Source of the DNA: Dicaeum eximium
Taxonomy: Eukaryota; Chordata; Aves; Passeriformes; Dicaeidae
Direction of reading: 5' to 3'
Assembly (NCBI GenBank): GCA_013396995.1
Contig: VWZP01002576.1
Location: 518,655-582,654 of the forward strand
DNA: 64,000 nt
Made by a program: the position numbers and the translations under genes. Every line of letters starts with the position of its first letter. The stretch's first letter is position 1. Positions 36,601 through 49,509 of this stretch are shown piece by piece. The notes below the pieces were generated by a model. That model saw nothing but the letters and a program-made list of their open reading frames with translations. It searched no databases and was not told where the DNA came from.

Positions 36601-37512
36601 AGATCATTGATCTCTCTTTATTGTGGGAGCTTTGAGAGTTGTTTATTTACATGAGTTAAGTGAGGGTGGGTGGTTCTCTTGCAAAGGAAAGGCAGAAGGT
36701 GCTCTGGAGTGATTGTTCACTGCAGAACAGAAGAAAAAACTCAGAACCTGGTTAGGGGGCATACATAATAGTGAAGTATGGCATACCAAATCAGAGCATC
36801 ATTAAGGGTTTGAAGTTGTTCTTGGAGCTCCTGGGCTGTAGGGCTGAACTCCTCTGCCAGAAATTCAGTCCTTCTGCGTGTTCAAAGCAGTGTTTAATAA
36901 ATGTTTCTAGCTGAATGAGTTTTTCTAGATATTCTTTGTATTTAACAGATGACCAGGTCTCGTTTAATTACTTATTCACCTTTATACTTTATACTTTGTA
37001 AGGGATGAGGCACACGTGACAGAATTCAAATTACAGACAGATACTTTTTACCCCCTTTTTCTTTTGATTCCACATGTTTCCTTTCTAAGGAAAAGACCAT
37101 ATTTCTGGTTTCTACTTAGCTATTCTAAGTTGGTCTGGAATCAGTGTTGTTCAGATTTTCTTATTGCTTTTCTTATGTTGGGGCAGCTGTAGTTTTACTT
37201 GGTTGCTGCCTCCCTCTTCTCAGAAGACAACTACAACACAGAATTATTCAGTGATGCTCCCTGTCAGACTTTGTATATAATTTACCACTACAGTGTAGAA
37301 TTTTACAGTTGTGATGGGTAGGAGATGATGTTGCAGTAGAAGAGTGTTGCATTTTGCTCCTACATTTGGATCTTGCCTGTAATAGTGGTTTTAGACTTTT
37401 CAGTCTTGAATATCTTTAAATTTAGCTGTATGGGAAAGTAAATGTGCTGTATATGCCATGATTTTTACAAATAGGAGCATTTTTTATAGGGGTGCTTGGT
37501 ATTTACTTATTC

Positions 37513-37536
37513 ACTAACTGTCCTCCTTCTGTTTAG
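37513..37536 (+). other. Acceptor-like site with an ACTAAC branch motif
   Basis: ACTAAC (37513-37518) is followed by a pyrimidine tract (TGTCCTCCTTCTGTTTAG) and AG at 37535-37536. The predicted branch A (37517) lies 19 bases before the AG, within the normal range. The same ACUAAC would be a Quaking core site, so Quaking could compete with SF1 here. Downstream, the QKI phase stays open for 25 codons before TAA, but no credible donor or poly(A) signal follows. Confidence 0.3.
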
Positions 37537-37732
37537 TCCCTGTTACCAGAGATGTTATTTTATGCTATTTCTGGTTTTAGTCACACCTATATACAACACA
37601 TTTTCTTTATATAACAGGAGAGAATATTATAAATGGGCAATAGTATTGGTAGTTTATTTTTCAGTTGAATAAGCTAAAAGCTTTTCTTTCTGAAAGACTG
37701 CTTTCAGCAAGTGTGATGAAGTGGGGCTTGTT

Positions 37733-37774
37733 TATTAATTAAGTGAATTTCTAATACTTTCCTTATAGGTATGG
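37733..37774 (+). other. Candidate recursive-splice (ratchet) site, AG|GTATGG
   Basis: TATTAAT (37733-37739, branch A 30 bases from AG) and TTCTAAT (37749-37755) precede ACTTTCCTTATAG, with AG at 37767-37768 followed immediately by GTATGG. The acceptor half is strong and the regenerated donor moderate. As an exon in the QKI phase it would stop at the fourth codon (TAA). Confidence 0.25.
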
Positions 37775-38369
37775 TTGTAAATTTTCCTTACGGTTTATTT
37801 TCAGCTACTTAGGGTAAACTGAAAGATGTCTTAATTTTTACCCTGGGAGCTTCATGTGCTGTGAATTCCATCACAAAATACAGGAAAAAAATTAATTTAA
37901 GAATGTTTAACTATGCTTTAGCCTTACTTAAAAAAAAAATGTAGTTATTATAGTAATGCTGTATGTAATTTGTTGCTCTGTAATTAAGACTAGGAGAGCT
38001 TGACATTTGAAAGATACTAGGAGAAGATTTCATTTTTTTGTTAGCCATCTAAAAAGCCACAATAAATTCTGCATGCAAGTTTGACTTCCTTGAATAGCTC
38101 TTTCTAATTCATTCCTGCACAGTGTGTTGGTTTTACATTTTTGCTTTCACAAGTGAGAATACAGTGCTGCCTTGCATAGTTTTCCTGTTGAAATGTTGGT
38201 CATGCTGTGCAATCCATTGTTTGCTGCTTATTCAGTTCAAATAATGCAATTAATAAGTGATACAGTAGCAGAACACGCATACTGCTGTCCTTAAGAGCAT
38301 TTTAGGAAATGCCTACATTATGTGTGTTTTGTCAGTTCCCATGCAAGTCTCTCAGGGTGAGTGGTCAGA

Positions 38370-38640
38370 CAGGAAGCTCTGTACGAAGGGCAGCGGAGCA
38401 GCCAAGTGTCTTGGCAGTGACACCAGATAACGTGGTCAACTTCTTGATGTGGGGGAGAGGTGATACTGAGTTATTTTTAGTGGCATGGAGCGGGCTTAAT
38501 CTTTCCCTGGCTGTATGAACTGAGGGCTGCTGCAGTCCTGCCGTTCCTTCTTGGTTTGCTGTTCCTGCTTCCTTGCTGTTTTGGATCAGAAAGCCCTAGC
38601 CCTGATCTGAGGGTGTGCGAGTCCATTTCGTGGAGAGCTG
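38370..38640. other. GC-richer pocket
   Basis: About 270 bases of higher GC with CAGCGG and GGGGGAGAGG words. No recognised repeat or coding homology. Confidence 0.35.
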
Positions 38641-39419
38641 CACTGAATGACTTGCTAGAGTCAGCCATGGTTTAGCACTGGCAGAATTGGTGTCACGAGA
38701 ACATGCAGACAAGGAAAAATGGTGCTGCAGCAGACCACCCTTACATAAATTTCTGTAGAACTGCGAGTGAATGTGTTCACCTGCAAATAGCATGAGAGTA
38801 AAATATTCTGCTACAGTGAATTTCTGATTATGGGAGTGAAAAACAATAGAGGATTGTAAGTGTTCCTCTTTGTGTGTTCCACTGTCCAGTATGTCTAGTG
38901 CTGGTAATTTCAGTAGCTTATTCACAAATTGAATAAAGAATTATGAGAGTTACGTTGAGCAGTCCTTAAGTAAATTCTGCTATTCATTTTAACGGTCTGA
39001 TTTCTGTGGAAGTATTTACTGTCATGCAAGTCTAAGTTTTAAAAAGGAGAACAAGAATTTCTTACACCACTTCACATAGGAAGCGTTTACATATTGTACT
39101 TGATATGTTACTGCAGTGTTCAGTTTTTGTGTTTACATTGGTATTAACAAAATTATTTTGGGCCAGCTGCAAGTGAGAATTAGCTCTCTCCATCATTGTG
39201 TACTGTGCTAGAAACTCTGTAGACCAGTGGTTCATTACCACCAAAATAATATCTGTTGAATGGAAATGGTTTTTTGAGACCATATTTACTGCAGCATGTC
39301 TTGATGATTTTCAGCTGGATTGAGGTAAATCTAGTCTAAATTTTATTAAGTTTTTCAGGGTTCCTGAAATGATTGTATTAGTACAAAGGAGAAAATTAGA
39401 ATTGTTGATCAGAATGTTG
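38641..39419. other. Intronic sequence, nothing recognised
   Basis: Near-average composition, no recognisable feature. Confidence 0.5.
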
Positions 39420-39569
39420 TTCAGGCTGACACAGCACTAGACAGGCTGCCCAGAGAGGTTGTGTAGTCTCCTTCTCTGCAGGTATTCAAAACCCATCTGG
39501 AACCTGCTCTGGGGTGAGGATTAGATTATCTCTTGATGTCCCTTCCAAGCCAAGTCATTCTGTGATTCC
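39420..39569 (+). mobile_element. CR1 LINE fragment (3' end), plus orientation
   Basis: Clear CR1 landmarks in order: 'aggctgcccagagaggttgt', 'gtagtctccttctctgcagg', 'attcaaaacccatctgga', 'agattatctcttgatgtccc', 'ttccaagccaagtc', then the terminal ATTCTGTGATTCC. An internal deletion relative to full copies is likely between the 'acctgctctgggg' and 'gattagatta' parts. Non-coding 5'-truncated copy. Confidence 0.9.
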
Positions 39570-42500
39570 ATTATGAGAATAATTTTGAAAATAGATATAA
39601 AATATGCTGTTTATATTATGATTAAAAATTTGTTTTCAACTTTCCAATTTCAGAAAGTTGACAAATAATTAAATGGTAAGTACAAATTTATGATGATCTG
39701 TGCCCTCACATATTTCAGTTGATTGTTTTACAAATTTGGACATACAGTCAGGATCAAATAGAAGTATGTAAATATGTCTAGTTTTATTAGCTTATAATTT
39801 AGGCAGCAGTTCATAGGGATTCTTGTTCCATCTAGGCTTTTCTTACACTAATGGGAGAAAGAAGCTTCTCTAGCAGTTATTTCTAAGCACCTTAATCCAG
39901 GTTTACTCAAACTTCTTCTGGACATCTTTGGCTTCTAGAACCCAAGGAGATTAGTTAGTTGTGCCTGCATACAGTTACTGTTGAATACACTCTCTTTTTC
40001 CCTTTTTCTTCTTCTCCACCATCCTTTATTAATTTATTTAAGGTGTTACAGATGTATAAGTTGAGAAATGGTAGATGTAGTTTTTGGAAAAGACCTTGGG
40101 AAACTTAGAAAATAGTCTCTTCTCAAAGAGAAACAAAGACATTCTGTTGCCTGAAACTCTGTAGGGACATGCCCTTCCAAACAGGGATTATGTATTGGTT
40201 AGGAGCTCTAATTAGGTTCTGCATGGGTTTTGTTTGTCTTCCAGAAATGTGCCTAATCTATTTGGTTTTTGGGTAGACGTAGTTGTGGAAGAAAAAATGG
40301 TATTGATCTATTCTGGTAATTTTTGTGGTACCTGTAACTTCTTTTTAATTTCTCATTCCATTTTTATAATTTGCTTCCTTTAGTCTTGGCTATTTTCTGA
40401 GTTCTTCCTCTAGTCGTTCTTTCTTATTTTTATTTATTTTTCCATATTTTTGTTGTTTTTCTATGGATGGTCCTGGAACAGATCATGTTAAGTTGGGATC
40501 TTTATCTAAAATCTTGTTAAACCATTTCTCCACTTATCCAAAAAGCAGATGATCAAGCTATGATTCTCATTGTCTGGCTATGTTAAGGAAGATGGTGACA
40601 AATCCTTCATTTTTAGTTACAGTTGGGTTTTGGTTGGTTGATTTCCGTTTTTGGAATCTCAACTTTATACCTAGGTGAAAGAAATGGTAATTCTGCAGAA
40701 TTTTGATTCCTGGGGAGATGTAGTATAAAGAGTAGCAATTTGTTGCCCTGCACTTTTAACAAATTTTAATACTTAACACTAACCAGACTTATATTAAGGA
40801 GGTCAAATCACTTGATGTATGAGTCACCTTGGAGTGGTTTCTGGAAGGATCTTAGCAATTGCAAAGATTTTTGTGTGAAACAGTAGTAAAGTAACCAGTA
40901 AATAGTTCCCTTTTCCAGCCATTTAAAGCATTCTTTATTGTCAGCGGTAGTTTTGAAATCTAGATTTCTAATTATACAAAAGCAAAGTTAGTCATCCAGA
41001 CATCTGTGGTGTAATGCTGATTGATGATTTACAATCATCTGGTTGCTCTACATTGTGCTATTTTGACATCAGACAGAAAATTCTAACCTGTGGAAAAGTG
41101 CCAAGGGTTTTTCACCTACTATTCAACAGAAAACCTAAGTGTTTCTATTTTTAAACAGTACAGAAATACCTGTACACTGAGCTTTCAGTGGAGGAGTAAT
41201 ATGGTTTCTTTTTCTTTCATAAATTGTTTATAGGCTAAGGCTTTAATACAGGACTGTCACAGATACTGTTAGCAGGATAAACATACGTGAGCATGATATA
41301 AGAGATCGGAGCTGATTAAATATATATGTTATATAAATAGCTGGTATGATTTTGGACTAAGCCACTTGTAACATACTTCATATTAAATTGGAGAGTGGTA
41401 AACCATCCTGGCAAGTTATTAGATGAGATGTTATGGGAATTTGCATTGCTTGGAAAACAGTTAATAAGGAAAAGCATTTAAGATTCCATAAAATAGTGTA
41501 TATATTTCTTGTTTGTTGTTGGAAATGGTATGGGCTTTATATTTTTTTTAATCTTATATCTTCTGTATTTCGATAAGGATTTTTAAAGCTCTACCTTATT
41601 TTCAAACTTTTGTCAGTAGAGATAGCTTAATGAAAACAGCACTGCCTTCTGTATTTTCATTGTTACCATTATTAGCTAATTTTTAATGTTTTCACAACAT
41701 CTGTGTATATAAATTATGTTCATCAGTTTAAACTTTTGTTGTAAAGTGAAATATGTTTTATATTCCAAATAATTTGGAAAGACTGGATATAAGAAAATTT
41801 CAACACCAGCAAATCTAACCAAGTCAGAGGTCTCTAGTCCTCTGATATTGCAGCTTTTTATAAATAGATTGGAAGATGTGAGGTTTTCTATTTTACCAAA
41901 CACAGCTGTAGATACTAAGGATTTCAGCTGCTTTATTTATAAATAAATAATTCCAGCCTTTGATAGATACTTTGCTACAGCCTCCAAAATTGTACATTGC
42001 ATTACAAATCCTTTGTCATGAGACTGAAAAAATCAAAGCCCCAAAACCACCATTTGGAGTTGGCTGTCTTATGATCATTTGAAGCAGTTTTCATGAAGAC
42101 TAATTTTCAGTCATGTAATCACATGCATTGCTATACCCTCATCTTGGAATCTTTATGATTCCTTCATTCTCTAGCTTGTGTCCTAGTTTGAAAAGGGAAT
42201 TTTAACTCAGGCTACCCTGACTTTCTAGGCAGCTATAGTAACTATAGTGATATAGTTGTATAAAAGCAAGCAAATGGTACCTCAGGTGAAATGGCACTGG
42301 AAGGTGGGGTGGGGATTTGTCAGATGTGCACATGCGTACGTGAGTGCCGTGGTGATGGAAGGGGGCAATTCCAGTTCCTTGCTCAGCCTTTTGGCTATGT
42401 TAGGCAGCAGGTGTTTAGGCCTTATTTTTCTGTCTGCTATTCTGAGGTTTCAGTTTTTAATAAGCAAGTCCGTAGCTTCTAGGGTCTTAAAGGGAAGTTT

Positions 42501-45500
42501 CAAAGTTTTAAAATAAAGCTTTGCTTACTTAGTTTGTTAGCATTAACAGTCAAAATTGTTACTGTCAACCGACATCAGATGTTCTGAATAGTAAAATCTC
42601 CACATACTGTACAAACAACAGAAAAGTTGTTTGCAGGAGTATAATCACTTGTTTTATCTTGGAAGGTAAGTTCTGAAAGACCAAGGGAGCAAAGAGGTGT
42701 GTCTGGATTTCTCCTGGTTTAAACCCACTGTAGTATATAATACAGTACTAATCTGATTTGTCAATTAATGGTATCCTGGCATTTGGAACAGATACAGTGT
42801 TGATACAGTGTTGGGAAGAACACTGTTTTTTCTTAATGTCTGCAAGAGCAAAGCCTGTATTTGCCTTTCAGTAGTCATTTCTGAAATTACTGGTTAATTT
42901 CCAGAGAAGGTGGTTGGGCTGTGGAGGGGGACTCCCTTAGTGATCCTTGAAATATCAACGCCTCTCCTAGTGGATGGTGGACAACTCTTCAAAGAGATAC
43001 TTTATTACTCAGCAGCGAGGAGACCTTCAGGGAAATCTTTTACTTTTAATGATCCGAAGGTCAATCAGATTCAAAGAAGATAAACCTTTAAAAAATCAGG
43101 CTTTTAATACATCAGGTCATAGAAACACTTGTTTTCCTTTATGATAGCATGGGTACTTTAAATAAACTTTTTCATCTGTAAAATGTGGGGAGAGCACCCA
43201 ACTGTTTTTTTTTAAATACTCTGAGAGGTAAATCTTCACTTAACAATAAATATGTGACAGGTCATTGCTGAAATGCTCTTTCTTTTGTAGCAATCTGTAG
43301 TTTTGCAATTGATTCTTGGAGACAGAAGAATGAGCAAAGTTTTTATTTTCCTGTAGGATTGGAGATTGCAGGGGAGACTCTGAAGGTTCTAGATGTTCAT
43401 AAAAAGTTGTGCTGTTAAATGGTTTAATTGATTTTAGTTCAGAATCAATTCAAAATAATTTTTTTGTGTGTGTTGCATAAACCTTAAATCTGTGTAGTGC
43501 CAAAATATGTTTATGGAGGAACTTTTTAGCATTATATATATGTCTCTTCAGCTATGTTGCCTTGGTGCTACAGGTAAACAAGGCATTCAATTATATGTCT
43601 TGTCTTCCTTACAAAGTAGACGGGAAGATTAGCAGTTGTGCAGAATAAAATAGGAATCCTACTCAACTGGCCAGCCTTAAAGGAACTCTGCAAATATCAT
43701 ATGAGAAAATGTCATCCCTTGTTTCCATGTAAATCACTCTGCAGTGCTTGGAAAATAAAGTGAAGCATCTAAGACACTAAAGCTGACAAATAGCACAATT
43801 TATTCTTATTTTGTCATGCTTTATAGTCTACATATTTTACAGCATTTAAAAGTAATCTGTTTGTAGCAGTTTGAACATACAGATGTTAGTAGTTTTGAAA
43901 TAATACTTTCTTTCACTACTGTCTGTAGGATTTTTTTTTAAAGATCTTATGTGGCTTCAGTAACAAGATCCCATTAAGATTAGAAGTACTTTGTACATCT
44001 GAAGTGTACAGCTCTTCTAAAAATTTTATTCTAGGTTACTTTTAAGACCTTGAAGGATGCACAGTTGTATGCTTCGATGGTTTATGTTTGAAATCTGGGA
44101 ATTGATTTTTACTAAAAGTCTCAAATGGGCTTGGAGGCTTTAGAAATCTTTGCTAAGGGAACGTATTTAAAATGCTGGTTTCATTTATTTCGGTTTAGTC
44201 AGTTTTCTTCAAATGTGAATCACACCTAGGCTTTCAGCTAAATAGTAAGGTTCAGGGGAACTTAAGAAACTAGATACATGATTCCATGTCATTTAATATA
44301 AAGCATCTATAATTTAAGGTGTGGCTTCTCTTTCTAGATTCAGCAAGCCTTTTCTGATGGAAGTGTGTGTGTAATAGAATCATGAGGGGAAAAAAGAAAA
44401 CAATTACTCCTTCTGGTGTTTTCATATCAGTCACTTGGGTTTTTTTTTTTTAACAAGCTTTGCTTTTTACTTTAATTTCTTTCACAGAAACGTCCAAGTA
44501 GAATCCTGTTTATTAAAACAATTTATTAGCAGGGAACCTTAACTGGCATAATAACAGTAAACTTGTCACATTTTGGCTTCTCCGAACAGCTTGTATTTCT
44601 AGGCAAGCTTATGTAAAGAGTAGAAAAATTAAGTTTTTTCTTTGGAATATCAGCCTGTTACTTATGATAAAAAAGTAATTTCAGAAAAAAAATTAGTTTG
44701 ATAATTGTACGTATAGAAATTAAACATGTCCATATTGCTCTAAAAGATGAGTATTAATAGCGTATGTTACCGATCCAAACAAGTAAACATTAAAGTTAAA
44801 AGCATAGAAGGAAGGGTTTAGTGTGGATTCTGGGGCAGATTTTTTTGTTTTGTTTTGCTTTCAAATTATCTTTTCAGTGCTTCTTTATACAGTTACGTTC
44901 TCACTTTACTGTTGTGGCATCCTTTAGATATCTGACTAATTAGACCAGTTCTTTTTCTGGCTTTGACCTTAGGCTTACATCTATACTCCCTTAACTTTAT
45001 CAGGATTCTTTTTGTGTTTCTGGTGATTAAAGCTTCTTTTTCCAAAAGCATGTGGAAGTGTTGCGTTTATGGCAGGGAACAGTATCTGTCCTGTCTGCTA
45101 CATAACCCAGATGGAAGAGAGACAAAAAAGGCACCATGTAGAAAGTAGGGTTTAAGTGTTTTTCCATGTAGCTTCTTGGAAAAGGGAGGTTGATCCATGT
45201 GTCTGTGCTTCACTTGTGTCAGTGTTCCTTGATTCAGAAGTATAAATAGATCTGATGATGATTTAACTCTCAGTTCTGCTTCCTGTGAGAAGTACTTAGT
45301 GCAGTCCAGAGCTCTTCTTTTCTCTTGATACACAAAGTGCAGCATCTTAAGGATGGTGGTCAGAGCATGGTTCTCCTGTCCCTTTTTTTTTGTAGATGCA
45401 AGTTCTGAAAAAGGGAGAAAAATGTATTAAACCCAGAGTATCATCCTGCTTGGAAGACTCTTGAAATCCTGAAGGATCTGATGCAAGTGAAATTGCTTTT

Positions 45501-46456
45501 CATCTCAGTAGTGATGACCTTACTCCGGAAGTGTTCCCTGGTTCATTAATCTATCCACACTTGCTTTTGGAAGTATAGGCAACTACTTCCAAAACTGCTT
45601 CTGTAAACTCTCCACCACCTTTCCAGGGTATTTGTTCTGTGTTGCCTCTTTTAAAATACATTGCTTTCAGCAAAGCGTAGCAACTGGTATTCCTGAATCC
45701 TTGTTGAGTCCTGCAGCCTTCTCTGAAAGATGCTTTGGGAACAGAATTCATAAAATCATACATGAACCAGTCTGTCACTTAGGCCTCTGTCATTAACATC
45801 CCCACCTCACACTCTACAGGTTTATGTACTGACTTGCACAAAAACGTCTGCTGTGTTTTTTTGCTGATGATCTTTAGATAAACCAGTTGGGTTTTCTTAT
45901 TCTTAAGATACCCCTTCCTCTCCCCAGTATGACTGACAGTATGTTGTGTCTTAGACAGTTGAAGTAGCAGCTTCCAGAAGGCTTAAAACTGGGGGTACAG
46001 TTGATAATAAGGGTGACTTGAACCTATTTACTGAACAATTTCATAATCAAAACTAAAGCAAAACCAAATTTTTTGTTATTTTTTTGGTGGCTCATGGGGT
46101 AGACAAAAAGCTAAAGAACCAACTGACTGCAATCCAAAACATGAAGCCGTATGTAGATTTCAGATGCTGTCCAGCTGGGCTGATGAACTGTTTTCAAATG
46201 GCAAGGCAAGATAAAGAAGCGTGGGTAGTCTGTGTTTTTATCATCACAGTAAGGCAAAGGAGCTTCTTTCTATTTGTAAACTGCCAAATACAAGTGGATA
46301 ATACAGTCTTAAAGCTGAAAAAAATTACCAGAAACCCCAAAACAAAAATTATTTTATTCTTATTAAAGTATTAATAATAGCACCAGGCACTAGTTCTTAT
46401 TTAAGTGAAGATGAGCAATATTTCTGTAGTTGAAATTTGATGTTGAACTGTTCTTG
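39570..46456. other. AT-rich intronic sequence
   Basis: No exon or repeat recognised. It includes a short exact duplication GATACAGTGTT repeated in tandem around 42790-42812 and a modest GC rise at about 42290-42420. Confidence 0.55.
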
Positions 46457-46516
46457 GGGTAGGATAGGAGTGGCACTCATTTTTCAGGGTAGGATAGGAG
46501 CGGCACTCATTTTTCT
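46457..46516 (+). repeat. 30-bp tandem duplication
   Basis: Two adjacent 30-base copies (46457-46486 and 46487-46516) beginning GGGTAGGATAGGAG and containing GGCACTCATTTTTC. They differ at T/C (46471 versus 46501) and at the last base, so the duplication is recent. Confidence 0.95.
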
Positions 46517-46883
46517 GTAGAATTTGTATGGAGTATTTGGGACCATACTGCATTTAATATGCACTGGTGGTGTCTCACCTGTAATATACTAATACATTTA
46601 CACTGTATGTGCAGTGTAAGATGCATTGAATTTTCTACAGGCATATGAAGACCATATCTAGAACACCAATAGGCACTTAATTAAAAAATTAATAGAGTTG
46701 TCAAGTATAATATATGGGCAGGCATAATTAATGCATCAGTATGGTTTTATCTCAAATGCTCCTTACATCTCCGATTATAGTACACTTAGTTAGATTGTTT
46801 GTACCTGTTGTTTGGTCCTAGTCCTGACCTCAGCACTATCCTTACAAACCACTGAATGAATTGCATGGAGAGGTCAGACGAAG

Positions 46884-46896
46884 AGGTCAGAGGTCA
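46884..46896 (+). promoter_or_regulatory. Nuclear-receptor DR1-type site (AGGTCA-G-AGGTCA)
   Basis: Two perfect AGGTCA half-sites with a one-base spacer, plus a third AGGTCA at 46871-46876. DR1 is bound by RXR heterodimers, HNF4 and COUP-TF proteins. The site abuts a simple-sequence tract and may be a local duplication rather than a functional element. Confidence 0.35.
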
Positions 46897-46897
46897 G

Positions 46898-47036
46898 ATT
46901 TTTTTTATTGTTTTGTTTGGTTTGTTGGGTTTGTTTTTTTTTTTTTTCTGGTGGTGTTGGTTGTTTGGTTGTTGTTGTTTTGTTGTGGGGTTTTTTGTTT
47001 GGGTTTTTTAGGGAATTTTTTTTTGTGTTGGTAGAA
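46898..47036 (+). repeat. G/T-rich low-complexity tract
   Basis: About 140 bases made almost only of T and G (TTTG, TTGG, GTTT units, T runs of up to 15, G runs of 3-4). This strand-asymmetric tract will be GU-rich in the pre-mRNA and could bind CELF-type proteins. Confidence 0.9.
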
Positions 47037-48144
47037 GTTGTAGGCTGCTTCACTAATTGGGCCAGATGGATCTGACTGCTTTGTTAGATGAGTCAGCCTA
47101 GTTTTTAGTGATGCTTTTAACAGTATGGCTGCATTTCATTAGAAATGTTTCATGGTGAAATTGTCTTTGGGTTTCTTGTTTGCCATTGCATATAGGATTT
47201 TAGAACTAAATCTGTTCTTAAATATGTAGTTGGTTTAGAGTATCTCAGTAATTTTTTAAGTGAAAGCTTAAGTTTCACAAATGTTATGAATCAAACTAAT
47301 GCACAATTTAAAGTCATACTTTGAAAAAACAAGTATGAGATGTTAGCTATTCAGATTAAAAGAGAAATCAGATGATGTTTTGAAATTAAATGCATTACTT
47401 GATCTCTAACATTTTAAAAGTTGACTTCCTTCTCTTTTTACTGACTTTCTAAGAATGTGGCTTACTCTTGCACACTTCGTTTTTTTATTAGTTTTGCTAA
47501 GTTTTCATATGGAGAAAGAAAGAAAAGTTGTTTTAATGTTTACTATGGGTGTTCTTGCTCCAAAAGAAAGGTGGTATGACCAAAACAGACTAAAATTAAT
47601 TTTTTGGGAGACCACCATCTTCATTTGCTGTAAAGAATGAGTTAAGCCAGAGTTTAGGCTTTTCCAATACACTGTTAGTCTAGAGACAGCAAATGTTTAT
47701 TCTCCTCAGCATTGAGCTGCTGTTTACATTTCAATGAAAGAGGGAACAGCTAGGGCAAAAGAGCAAGGGTGCACTCATTAGTTTCCTTCACATTTTCTCG
47801 ATTAAAAATGCCAGAGAGGGAAAAAGAGCTTTGCTAAAAAATCCACATGTCCCCTTCTCCAAATAAGTAACACTGTATAAGGGCCTGGGTGGCTTTTTAA
47901 AAACTGAGACATTCTCATGACCGGCAGGCAGCGGGCTCTTGCACATGGAGTATAATGACACAATACTCAGTAGTATTTTGTGCAGTTCCTTGAGCTGTAG
48001 TTTAGACTATTACATGCGGTATATAATAGCAATAACAAGATGAATTAATTTCATTTGAGAGGTACCTTCAGTAGTCACCACGCTGAAGTTAGAGGCTCGG
48101 TTGTCTCCTTGGCTGACATTCCGCTGGCTTTTTGCCTTCCTCAG

Positions 48145-48212
48145 TGTTTGTTAGGGGATTGGAGATGCTTTGTCTTCGCAGTCTTGGGGCCTCTCTTGTA
48201 GGAAGCCGTACT
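48145..48212 (+). other. QKI: Candidate 68-nt stop-containing (poison) cassette exon
   Basis: The acceptor is textbook: branch-type CTGAC (48113-48117, A 28 bases from AG), pyrimidine tract GGCTTTTTGCCTTCCTCAG ending at 48144, and a TGC just upstream of the AG as preferred by neuronal SRRM4-dependent exons. The first plausible donor is ACT|GTGAGC at 48213. In the QKI phase the exon meets TAG after 18 codons, and its length is not a multiple of three, so inclusion would truncate the protein and favour decay. The donor is weak at -1. Confidence 0.22.
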
Positions 48213-49490
48213 GTGAGCGCACATCCCTTCCTGTGCACAAAGGTGTTGCTGCAGTTCTCTGCCGTGCACAGCCATTTTAATCTGAATGGGGAATCTGTCT
48301 GGGGACCCAGTACAGTAATTAGCAGTCTCTTCAGAGTGTCAGAGCAGAATTACCATTGTAATGGTTTAGCAGGAGGATAAAAGGATTGAATTTGGGTCTG
48401 CCTTCCTGCCAAACCAAATGAGTTGCCATGGGAATTTTCAAATATAAGAGGCGTTTACTTAAAGCAATTTGGCGAGTTTGAATAAACTCATAAATTACGG
48501 GGTTTAGAGGAGAGATCCCTGCTTTCTCTGGCATGGGCTGAACAGCAAAGAAGGCTGTTAGAAAGCTGCTTACATTCTTAATGAGAATAAGTTGATCCAT
48601 GCTCCCTTGTAGACTATCAGCTTATTAAGGCTAAACTGTTTCTGCTAAATACAGTACAGTAAGCACATTTTGAGAGACAGAGTTTGCAACAAATCCCCGA
48701 AGTAAAAGCAACATCTGATTGCTCTAAACATAAATTGAATTTCCTTTGCTAGATTAGATCTATTTTCAAGTAATGCTATTAAAAATGGTTCTCTGTATTG
48801 TTTCAATAAACATTAACCTGCTATTGATTTCAGCTTTCCTCTGTGCATGTAATATTTATTACAACACTTGTCAGATCTGCTTCTGAAAGGGGAGGGAGGG
48901 CATTGAGGTTTCTTTCGAAAACAAATAAGGTCCTATGGCCCTTCAAACTGTTTTTTTTCCTCGGGTCACATGTAAATGTTTTCCCAGCTCAGGCCTGCTT
49001 GCCTTCTCTCTAAAGGGAGTTGGGTTTTGACCTGCTGACTTCTTTGTCAGCACCGATGCTATTGAAATGTGAGAAGATGGACTCGGTGCTTTCACAAGTG
49101 CCTCAAGTGATGAACATCACTTATGCTTGTTTAACCTTCAGCTGTGCTCAAGAAGTCAGCTGTAGTAGGCTGAGGGAGAGCTGGAGCCGGTGTTTTGTGC
49201 CGCTTGTTCGGAAGCATGTGTTGATGTTCTCCCGGCCACTTGGGTCGGGTAACTTAAAGAAATAGGGAAGATTAGGCGTGCTTGAATACTTTGATGCGAG
49301 CTTTAAAAGTGTATATTCAAGGACATGTCATACTTTAAACAGTGTGCAATGTTTTCCCCCTAAATTTTTTTATGGGTTATATAGCTTAAGGCTTAAATGT
49401 TGCCTTGTGATCCTTTCTAGTACATATCTCAAATCTTTACTCGTTGTAAGTATTACGATATGGAGGTGGAACTAATTAAAGAGAGAGCAG

Positions 49491-49509
49491 TACTGCCATA
49501 ATGGCAGTA
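49491..49509. repeat. Perfect 19-bp palindrome with paired YY1-like cores
   Basis: TACTGCCAT-A-ATGGCAGTA: nine-base arms around a single A. Each arm contains GCCAT/ATGGC, the YY1 core, in inverted arrangement. Confidence 0.85.

Larger units (their letters stand above)
33661..38369. other. AT-rich intronic sequence after the QKI exon
   Basis: No further exon or repeat recognised. It contains two acceptor-like sites, at 37513-37536 and 37733-37770, described separately, and T/A homopolymer runs (for example 35960-35970). Confidence 0.55.
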
